DNA of 64,000 nt from contig JBLMYQ010000063.1 in assembly GCA_050258375.1 (NCBI GenBank), positions 10,929 through 74,928 of the forward strand, written 5' to 3'. The DNA is from JBLMYQ01 sp050258375 (lineage in GTDB: Bacteria > Bacillota > Clostridia > Acetivibrionales > UBA4821). The translations under genes and the position numbers were made by a program. Under the pieces are notes generated by a model. It worked only from the letters and a program-made list of their open reading frames with translations. It did not search any database and had not been told where the DNA came from. Below are positions 16,863 through 24,411 of the stretch, one piece after another (within the stretch, counting starts at the first letter, position 1; each line of letters begins with the position of its first letter).

Positions 16863-19800
16863 ATGGAATTTGAAAATTCACTCAATTCCTTAACAAATCC
16901 CCAAAAAGCAATGTGGTATACGGAAAAAGTATATCCGGGAACCAGTATTGGAAACGTCGCTGGTACATTAAGGCTTAAAGGGGAAATCGATTATTCCTTG
17001 CTCGAAAAGGCAATAAATATTTTTATTGAGAAAAATGAAGGAATAAGACTCAGGGTTAAAGAAATAAATGGTGAGCCTAAACAATATATTTCAGCTTATG
17101 CCTATCATAAGCTTGATTTCCTTGATTTTTCAAACAAGAAAGATGCTGATTTGTATAAATGGGATGAGCACCTTACAAAAGAGCCATTTGTGTTAATTGA
17201 TTCGGATTTATTTTATTTTGCACTGATAAAGGTTAATGAACAGGATGGCGGATTTTATATTAAAACGCATCATCTAATTTCTGATGCCTGGACAATGACA
17301 TTATTAGTAAATCAAATAATAAAAAACTATTCTCTTTTAAGAAATGGGCAAGAAATATCCAAAGAAAATAATCCTTCTTACATAGAATTCATTATTAACG
17401 AAAATGAATATAACAAATCAAAGAGATTTGAAAAAGATAAAGAATATTGGAATAATAAATTCGAAACGATTATTGAGCCTACAGCTTTAAAGCAAAGGAC
17501 CTCAAATTATATAAGTACAAAAGCAAGGCGAAAGACATTAATAGTACCAAAGAAACTTTCAGGGAAAATGCATGAGTATTGTTTGGATAATAAAACTTCC
17601 GTATTTTCCATATTTACCGCAGCTCTGGCAATGTATATTAATAGGGTAACAACAAAAGAGGAAATCATTTTAGGGACGACTACGCTAAATAGATCAGATA
17701 TAAGACAAAAAGAAACAATAGGAATGTTTTCAAATATAGCATCAATTTTTGTTAATGTTAATCATAATATGGACTTCAAAACGCTGGTTAATAGCATATC
17801 AAAAGATAACATGGCATTGTTAAGGCATCAGAAATATCCTTATGATTTACTGTTAAAAGAAGTGAGAGCAAGACATAAGACAGCTGATAACCTATTTGAT
17901 ATTGTAATAAACTATCAAAATAGTAAGCTCAAAAAAAATAATAATGAAGAATTTTTTGGAAGATGGCACTTTAATGGTCATCAAGTTGAGTCTTTAAGCA
18001 TTAGTATTGATGACAGAGAAAATGAAGGAGAGCTGCTGGTTAATTATGATTATTTGATTGAGTTATTTCATGTAAAGGAAATTGAATTCATTCACCAACA
18101 CATAATGAATTTGTTATGGCATGCCTTGGATAATTCAGAAAAACAAATATCAAAATTGAATATGTTATCGGAAAAAGAAAAGCATAAAATCCTTTTCGAC
18201 TTTAATAACACAAAAGCAGATTACCCAAAAGATAAAACCATTCATCAAATGTTTGAGGAGCAAGCTGCAAAAACGCCTGATAATATTGCAGTTGTGTTTG
18301 AAGATAAAAAATTAACCTATAGAGAATTAAATGAAAAGTCAAATCAATTGGCAAGGATTCTAAGGGAAAAAGGTGTTAAACCAGACAGCATTGTAGGAAT
18401 AATGATTTATCGTTCAATTGAAATGATAGTTGGAGTAATGGGGATTTTAAAGGCAGGAGGAGCGTACCTGCCTATTGACCCTGATTATCCTAAAGACAGA
18501 ATAGAGTATATGCTTGAAGATAGTAATGCTTTGGTTTTATTAACTGAAACAGCGTTAAAAGAAGCAGTAAAATTTGATGGTGAATTTATTGATTTAAAGT
18601 GTGAAGAAATATATTCTGGCGATACATCTAATATTAGTAAAATAAATAAACCAACAGATTTAGCATATGTAATATATACTTCAGGTTCTACAGGAAAACC
18701 TAAAGGGGTCATGATTGAACATTTCGGTGTTATCAATAGAATTAATTGGATGCAAAAGAAGTATCCAATTAATGAAAAAAGTGCAATTCTTCAAAAAACG
18801 CCTTTTACTTTTGATGTGTCAGTTTGGGAGCTTTTCTGGTGGTTCTTTGTTGGTGCAAGAGTATGTATGCTTGAACCTGCTGGCGAAAAAGAGCCGGAGA
18901 AGATTATCAAAGCTATAGAAGAGAATAAGATTACAACAATGCATTTTGTTCCATCAATGTTAAGCATGTTCCTTCAGTATATTGAAGAAAACACTGATTT
19001 AAAGAGATTGAAGACATTAAAGCAGGTTTTTGCCAGTGGTGAAGCATTAAATGTTCAGAAGGTAGCTTTGTTTAATAATTTATTAAATAAAGTAAATGGT
19101 TCCGAACTATATAATTTATATGGTCCAACCGAAGCAACAGTTGACGTATCATATTATGATTGCTCTACTGGCGAAATTATGAATGTCATACCAATTGGAA
19201 GGCCCATTGATAATACTTATTTATATATACTTGATAAAAACTATAATTTGCAGCCTATAGGTATATCTGGCGAGCTTTGTATCGGTGGAGACCAGGTTGC
19301 GAGAGGTTATTTGAATAAGCCGGAATTAACAAATGAAAAATTTATTCCAAATCCATTTAGAGATGGCGAGAGAATCTATAGAACAGGAGACCTTGCAAGA
19401 TGGTTCCCGGATGGAGATATAGAATACCTGGGAAGATTAGATTTTCAGGTAAAAATTAGAGGAAATAGAATTGAACTTGGGGAAATTGAAAACAAGCTTC
19501 TTTCATATCAGGAAATAAAGGATTGCATAGTTTTAGCTAAGGAAGACAATGGAAATAAGTATCTATGTGCTTATTATGTTAGCGATGAAGAAATTTCTGT
19601 AGAAAAGTTAAGAAAATACTTATTGAAGGAATTACCTGACTATATGATTCCTTCCTATTTAATTAAACTAAATGAAATGCCATTAAGCTCAAATGGAAAG
19701 GTGAATCGAAAAGCCTTACCCAATCCCCAAATTGTAAAAATTGAGACAGAATACATACCTCCTAGAAATGAAATTGAGAAATTACTTTTTCAGGTATGGG

Positions 19801-21194
19801 CTGAGGTTTTAGGAATTGATAAAATCGGTATAGATGACAGCTTCTTTGAATTGGGAGGAGATTCATTAAGTGTAATTCAAATATTAACAAAAATTTATAA
19901 GTATAAGTGGAATTTGACCACACAAGATTTCTATAAATATAAAACAATCAGAGAGTTGTCTAATAAGATAATGCGAATTGAAGGAATGAATATTGAAGAC
20001 TCTCATATTGATATTGAAAAAATAGAGCCTCAAAAAGAGATTGAACATATAAGTAATGAGAGAAATAAATATGAAAATATACTTCTTACTGGTGTAACCG
20101 GATATTTAGGGAGTCATATTTTGAGGGAGTTATTAGAAAACACGGATGTAAATGTTTATTGCCTAATTCGTGGCAAAGATAAAGAAGAATCCAAAAACAG
20201 GTTGATAAATGTACTTGACTATTATTTTGAAAATAAATATAAGGATATGCTGGATAAAAGAATAAAGGTTATTAAAGGCGATGTTACAAAAGATAATTTT
20301 GGGCTTATTCAAGCTGAATATAACAAGCTAGGCGAGAAGATAGATGCAGTAGTACATTGTGCGGCGATAGTTAAATACTATGGAGACTATTCAGAGTTTG
20401 ATAGGGTTAATGTTTGTGGAACTAAAAGAATTATAGATTTTTCACTTAAATATGGTAAAAAGCTAAATCATATTTCGACTATGTCTGTTACAGGAAATTA
20501 CTTAGTCGATTCAAATGTAGATAATATTATATTTACGGAGAATGACTTTTATGTAGGACAAAACTACTTGGGAAACTTTTATGTTAGAAGTAAGTTTGAA
20601 ACTGAAAATCTAATATTTAAGGCAATGAAACAAGGTCTGAATGCAACCATTTATAGAGTAGGCAATCTAGTAGCCAGATATGAGGATGGTTTCTTTCAAA
20701 AGAATATCAAAGAGAATGCATTTTATAACACATTAAAATCGATAATTGAGTTAAAGGCTGTTCCAGAGGAAATAGAAGAAGAAGATATCGAATTTACACC
20801 GGTTGATTATACCAGCCGAATTATCTCATCAATTTTAATGACAACAGAGTCAAATAAAAGGGTGTTTCATATTTATAATCACAATACCTTAAAATTAAAG
20901 CAAATTATACAAATCTTAAATAATTTAGGTATACATATAGAAATAATGAATAAAGAAAAATTTGATCAAAGGTTAGCAGAAGTATCCCAAAATGAAACCA
21001 GCCAAGGAATATTGGAAGGAATAATTAATGATATTAATGAAAAAACAGGTCTAAGCTATACTGCTTTGATTTATTCTGATTCAAATATTACGCAAAGATA
21101 TATTAAGAAATTGAGCTGTGAATGGCCTGTCATAGATGAGCGATATATTATGAAGTTATTGGAACATATGAGAGAGGTAGAATACTTAAAGTGA
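16863..21194 (+). CDS. Single-module nonribosomal peptide synthetase, C-A-T-R, predicted serine-activating
   Basis: The 1443-residue enzyme is one complete module. The condensation domain (about 5-440) has HHLISDA at 136-142, Ala replacing the usual final Gly. The adenylation domain (about 455-965) has YTSGSTGKPKG, NLYGPTEATVD, YRTGDLARW, GRLDFQVKIRGNRIELGEIE and NGKVNRKALP. The carrier domain has FFELGGDSLS with Ser1001 for phosphopantetheine. The C-terminal thioester reductase has LLTGVTGYLGSHIL near 1073 and Tyr1240-x3-Lys1244. Reading the specificity pocket by eye gives D-V-W-H-F-S-L-V-D-K, close to the known serine code. The expected product is an acylated or peptidyl serinal or alcohol, released by NAD(P)H. 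The leading condensation domain implies an acyl or upstream donor, but no other synthetase is present. GAGGAGATAT precedes the ATG. Confidence 0.93.
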   Translation: MEFENSLNSLTNPQKAMWYTEKVYPGTSIGNVAGTLRLKGEIDYSLLEKAINIFIEKNEGIRLRVKEINGEPKQYISAYAYHKLDFLDFSNKKDADLYKWDEHLTKEPFVLIDSDLFYFALIKVNEQDGGFYIKTHHLISDAWTMTLLVNQIIKNYSLLRNGQEISKENNPSYIEFIINENEYNKSKRFEKDKEYWNNKFETIIEPTALKQRTSNYISTKARRKTLIVPKKLSGKMHEYCLDNKTSVFSIFTAALAMYINRVTTKEEIILGTTTLNRSDIRQKETIGMFSNIASIFVNVNHNMDFKTLVNSISKDNMALLRHQKYPYDLLLKEVRARHKTADNLFDIVINYQNSKLKKNNNEEFFGRWHFNGHQVESLSISIDDRENEGELLVNYDYLIELFHVKEIEFIHQHIMNLLWHALDNSEKQISKLNMLSEKEKHKILFDFNNTKADYPKDKTIHQMFEEQAAKTPDNIAVVFEDKKLTYRELNEKSNQLARILREKGVKPDSIVGIMIYRSIEMIVGVMGILKAGGAYLPIDPDYPKDRIEYMLEDSNALVLLTETALKEAVKFDGEFIDLKCEEIYSGDTSNISKINKPTDLAYVIYTSGSTGKPKGVMIEHFGVINRINWMQKKYPINEKSAILQKTPFTFDVSVWELFWWFFVGARVCMLEPAGEKEPEKIIKAIEENKITTMHFVPSMLSMFLQYIEENTDLKRLKTLKQVFASGEALNVQKVALFNNLLNKVNGSELYNLYGPTEATVDVSYYDCSTGEIMNVIPIGRPIDNTYLYILDKNYNLQPIGISGELCIGGDQVARGYLNKPELTNEKFIPNPFRDGERIYRTGDLARWFPDGDIEYLGRLDFQVKIRGNRIELGEIENKLLSYQEIKDCIVLAKEDNGNKYLCAYYVSDEEISVEKLRKYLLKELPDYMIPSYLIKLNEMPLSSNGKVNRKALPNPQIVKIETEYIPPRNEIEKLLFQVWAEVLGIDKIGIDDSFFELGGDSLSVIQILTKIYKYKWNLTTQDFYKYKTIRELSNKIMRIEGMNIEDSHIDIEKIEPQKEIEHISNERNKYENILLTGVTGYLGSHILRELLENTDVNVYCLIRGKDKEESKNRLINVLDYYFENKYKDMLDKRIKVIKGDVTKDNFGLIQAEYNKLGEKIDAVVHCAAIVKYYGDYSEFDRVNVCGTKRIIDFSLKYGKKLNHISTMSVTGNYLVDSNVDNIIFTENDFYVGQNYLGNFYVRSKFETENLIFKAMKQGLNATIYRVGNLVARYEDGFFQKNIKENAFYNTLKSIIELKAVPEEIEEEDIEFTPVDYTSRIISSILMTTESNKRVFHIYNHNTLKLKQIIQILNNLGIHIEIMNKEKFDQRLAEVSQNETSQGILEGIINDINEKTGLSYTALIYSDSNITQRYIKKLSCEWPVIDERYIMKLLEHMREVEYLK

Positions 21195-21239
21195 TTAACA
21201 TATTTTTGAATATAAATAATTATAAGGAGCTTATTTGAA

Positions 21240-23051
21240 GTGATAGGAGATAATATACTTTTTGTAATGTTGTTTATATCTATTTTATTAATATTATTTA
21301 TGGCAGCAGTTATTATAAAAATGAAGAATAAACAGCAGATACATATAGCTTTTTTAAGCATTCTGGTATTTCTGTTTCTTTGGAGTTTAATTAGATTTAT
21401 ACAAATATTTTTTAATGAAAATATTCAACAGATAATATTTTTGGAGCATTTGTCCTACATTGGAGTCTGTTTAGTACCTTTATCAGTTCTTTTTACGGGT
21501 ATAATTTTTGCGAAGACAAAAATTAATTTTTCGTGGAAATATTTAATATTATTTATAATACCTATTTTATCTTTAATTATGGTATTTACAAATAATTATC
21601 ATCATTTATTTATTGAAAAGTACAGCTTTATTAGTACTGAATTTGTTTATGGCAAATACTATATGATTCACGAAATATATTCTTATTTATGCATAGCAGT
21701 TGGATTATATTATTTACTTTACTTTTCTATAAAAAATTCGGGTTTCTTTTCTAAACAATCTTTTTTAATAATGATAGGACTATTAGTACCTTTTGTTGTA
21801 ATAATATTAAGTACACAGAAAATGGTTGCTATGCCTGTTTTCATTGAAAATATATCGTTTTCTGTTACTACTATTTGCTTGGCATTTGCAATTTTCAAAT
21901 TTGATTTTCTAAATGTTATTCCTATAGCACTTGAAAAAGTTGTTGATAATATCTCAGACAGCTTCATAGTAATAAATGAGGATTTTGAAGTAATTGATTA
22001 CAACAAAACCTTTGTCAGAACTTTTGCAGAGGTTTTTAAAATTAAAAGAAAAGAAAATTTAATTAATCTTGTTACTCAAACGCAAGGGATTAATATTGTT
22101 CCTGATAAGGTTGAGGATTTAATCAATATTGCAATTGAAACAAAAAAATCAAACATGTATGAAAAAAGATTTGTTTCTGTTGACGGTGATTTTGATAAAT
22201 ATTTTGAAATTGAAATAACACCTATAATGTCAAAGACAATATTTGTAGGTGTTTTACTGCTGTTTAGGGATATAACACTTCATAAGGAAAATCTGGAAAA
22301 GATTAATCAGGCGCATAATCAGCTGATGCAGAAAGAAAGGCTTGCTTCCTTGGGTGAAATTGCCGGAGGGGTTGCGCATGATATTAATAGTCCGCTTTCG
22401 TCTATTCAAACAGAGCTTCATATAATAAATACTCTTGCAGCAAGGATTGAAGAGAGTGGTCAAATCGTTCAGGAGAAAGAGCTTCAGTATCTTAACGAAA
22501 TAAAAAAGCGTATTCAGAATATTTCAAATGCAAGTCAAAAGATAGTTAAAATAGTAAACAGCGTAAGAAATCATACCAGGAATCTAAGCGGAGAAACTGT
22601 GCAGGATTTCTATATAGGTTCCATATTTGATGACCTGAAAATATTGCTTGACCATCAGCTTAAACAGGCAAAGTGCGAATTGACAATAAATAAGGAAGAG
22701 GTAATGATTAATGGCGACCCTGGAAAGCTGTCTCAGGTTATTACTAATCTAATTATGAATGCCGCACAGGCATATGCAGGGAATCCGGGCAGAATTGATA
22801 TTGATGTAAGCTCAAATGGAGAGAAAGCAATCATAAAGGTTACGGACTATGCAGGGGGGATTCCAAAAGAGTTTCAGGAAGGAATATTTAAAAATATTCT
22901 TACTACCAAAGGTACGCAGGGGACAGGCTTTGGACTTTATTTGTGCAATTCCATAATAACAGGTCATTTTGGAGGAGAAATCTGGTTTAAGTCGGAAGAG
23001 GGAATAGGTACAACATTTTTTATTTCAATTGCTGCTAAAAAAGCTTCATAA
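21240..23051 (+). CDS. Membrane sensor histidine kinase (7TM, PAS, HisKA, HATPase)
   Basis: The 603-residue kinase has about seven N-terminal membrane segments in the first 220 residues, resembling the 7TM histidine kinase sensor region. A PAS-like domain (about 228-340) follows. The phosphoacceptor helix is LASLGEIAGGVAHDINSPLS, with His380. The ATPase has QVITNLIMNAAQAY (N box), DYAGGIP (G1) and GTGFGLYLCNSII (G2). It would autophosphorylate on His380 in response to a membrane or cytosolic signal. The GTG start at 21240 follows AAGGAG. It begins 45 bases after the NRPS stop, so the two probably form one transcript. No response regulator is adjacent, so its output is unknown. Confidence 0.9.
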   Translation: MIGDNILFVMLFISILLILFMAAVIIKMKNKQQIHIAFLSILVFLFLWSLIRFIQIFFNENIQQIIFLEHLSYIGVCLVPLSVLFTGIIFAKTKINFSWKYLILFIIPILSLIMVFTNNYHHLFIEKYSFISTEFVYGKYYMIHEIYSYLCIAVGLYYLLYFSIKNSGFFSKQSFLIMIGLLVPFVVIILSTQKMVAMPVFIENISFSVTTICLAFAIFKFDFLNVIPIALEKVVDNISDSFIVINEDFEVIDYNKTFVRTFAEVFKIKRKENLINLVTQTQGINIVPDKVEDLINIAIETKKSNMYEKRFVSVDGDFDKYFEIEITPIMSKTIFVGVLLLFRDITLHKENLEKINQAHNQLMQKERLASLGEIAGGVAHDINSPLSSIQTELHIINTLAARIEESGQIVQEKELQYLNEIKKRIQNISNASQKIVKIVNSVRNHTRNLSGETVQDFYIGSIFDDLKILLDHQLKQAKCELTINKEEVMINGDPGKLSQVITNLIMNAAQAYAGNPGRIDIDVSSNGEKAIIKVTDYAGGIPKEFQEGIFKNILTTKGTQGTGFGLYLCNSIITGHFGGEIWFKSEEGIGTTFFISIAAKKAS

Positions 23052-23054
23052 GCA

Positions 23055-23096
23055 AAAAAAGAGCTGCTGTTATAAATTAACAGCAGCCTTTCTTTA
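23055..23096. terminator. Bidirectional terminator between the kinase and the immunity-like gene
   Basis: GCTGCTGTTA and TAACAGCAGC form a perfect 10-bp stem, with T runs readable on both strands. It serves the convergent genes on both sides. Confidence 0.85.
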
Positions 23097-23107
23097 CATA
23101 GCTTATT

Positions 23108-23452
23108 TTAGAAAAAAGCCTTTATATTCTCAATAAATTCTTCGGGCAGCTTAACGTGGTACCTGCTGACATAATACGATAAGTCGCCGCACCACATCCA
23201 AACACCGTCTGTATAAATATTGCAGTCATTAATAATTCTTTCATTTTCTACGTCTAATATATCAAACATTATTCCCGGAGAAGCAAATAAAACTGCGCCT
23301 CTTTTTAAATAATTGATTATTGCTTCTTCATTTTCATGAGGAATATCTGAAACATTCTCTGCAAGGCTTTGACCAGCTTTGTTCCCATGCGGTAGTTCTC
23401 TAAAGAAGCCCACTGGCTTTAAAGCTTTTTCATCAATTTTATCCATATCCAT
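23108..23452 (-). CDS. Candidate immunity protein of the second toxin-like pair
   Basis: The 114-residue cytosolic protein begins MDMDKIDEKALKPVGFFREL and ends YYVSRYHVKLPEEFIENIKA. The pattern TDGVWMWCGDLSYYVSRYH followed by LPEEF is one I associate with small proteins found downstream of Rhs/YD and other polymorphic toxins. The frame extends to 23479, but GGGAGG seven bases upstream selects ATG 23452. The gap to the toxin-like gene's stop is four bases, with the ribosome site inside that gene, so the two are translationally coupled. The immunity role rests on position and pattern, not on a search. Confidence 0.65.
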   Translation of the reverse strand: MDMDKIDEKALKPVGFFRELPHGNKAGQSLAENVSDIPHENEEAIINYLKRGAVLFASPGIMFDILDVENERIINDCNIYTDGVWMWCGDLSYYVSRYHVKLPEEFIENIKAFF

Positions 23453-23456
23453 TTTC

Positions 23457-24125
23457 TCACCTCCCTGGCATGAAAGCATGCCAATGTCCTTTCGGCATTA
23501 TCGGGGTATCCCCAATGATAAGACGACCGTTGTTTGCTATCCAGACCGTATTGGTTGGCGCTATGACCTTTTCGCCCAACTTATTCGACAAATCCTGAGC
23601 AACTCCATCTGAAACCTTGCCGGAATTACAGGATATAAGACGAATAGGTCCACCTTTGTATCCGGATTGGCGCATAAATGTGGCAAGTGAGCGCGGATTG
23701 ATTTTAACCCAGGTACCATTGCGAAAAACTCCAAAGAATTTAGGTGCTCCATGAATTATAACATCTGTGTATCCTTGGATGGGTTTAATATTTTTTGCTG
23801 CGGTAAGCAGGGCTGCATCACTGCCCACTAATTTGATACTTAAAGGTACTGGGGAAGGTTTCTTTTCTTTTTTATTCTTTCCATTTCCGCTGTTACCGAA
23901 ATCCTCTTTGCTTTGTGAAAAAGATTGAACAAGTTCTTCTCCACAAAGAATAACCAACTCGCCAGCTGCAGCTATTAATGCAAGCTGCGGTGGAAGGGAA
24001 GGGCTGATGGCAGGTGCCGCAGCAGCTGCTTCAGCGGTTTTTGCCATACCTGTAATTTGTAACGAACAAATAACCAAGCATACTACCAGCAAAATCGCAA
24101 CATACTTTTTACTTCTAAGCCGCAT
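23457..24125 (-). CDS. Secreted toxin-like protein with His/Cys caspase-like motifs
   Basis: The 222-residue product has an N-terminal signal peptide (VAILLVVCLVICSLQITGMA), a low-complexity Ala/Pro region, a charged linker (SGNGKNKKEKKPS) and a C-terminal domain of about 120 residues. That domain carries VIIHGAP (His125), RLISCNSGK (Cys166), GVAQDLSNKLGEKVIAPTN and a final GHWHAFMPG. The same strand-His, strand-Cys arrangement with a following NxLG-x-x-V-x-AP occurs at the ends of Rhs-type toxins and recalls clan CD cysteine peptidases. The catalytic assignment is inference. It is unusually short: export signal plus effector domain, without a long stalk. The start ATG follows AAAGGAGGAATC. 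Confidence 0.7.
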   Translation of the reverse strand: MRLRSKKYVAILLVVCLVICSLQITGMAKTAEAAAAAPAISPSLPPQLALIAAAGELVILCGEELVQSFSQSKEDFGNSGNGKNKKEKKPSPVPLSIKLVGSDAALLTAAKNIKPIQGYTDVIIHGAPKFFGVFRNGTWVKINPRSLATFMRQSGYKGGPIRLISCNSGKVSDGVAQDLSNKLGEKVIAPTNTVWIANNGRLIIGDTPIMPKGHWHAFMPGR

Positions 24126-24349
24126 AATGATTCCTCCTTTTAATTATTTTGGAAGAGCTTGTGCGGTCTGCGATTCAGGGTGTATCTTTTGTTTTGATTA
24201 ATTAACCTCTATTGTTATAAATCCTGCTGCACAAAATATTGTGCCTCACCTCCATACATAAAAAGCCTGAATAATATTTCAATAATATCAAATATATGGC
24301 AAAAAGTCAAAATTAGAATTGTAATAAGATATAAGGGCGCTCGTATTTG

Positions 24350-24378
24350 TTGAATATTAGGATTAAATGTCTTATAAT
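24350..24378 (+). promoter_or_regulatory. Sigma-A-type promoter for recJ
   Basis: TTGAAT (24350-24355) and TATAAT (24373-24378) are spaced by 17 bases. The predicted start point near 24385 lies after an in-frame ATG at 24367, which excludes that ATG as the start. Confidence 0.75.
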
Positions 24379-24411
24379 CGGACTATACAAACAGGGCAAC
24401 GGAGAATATTT

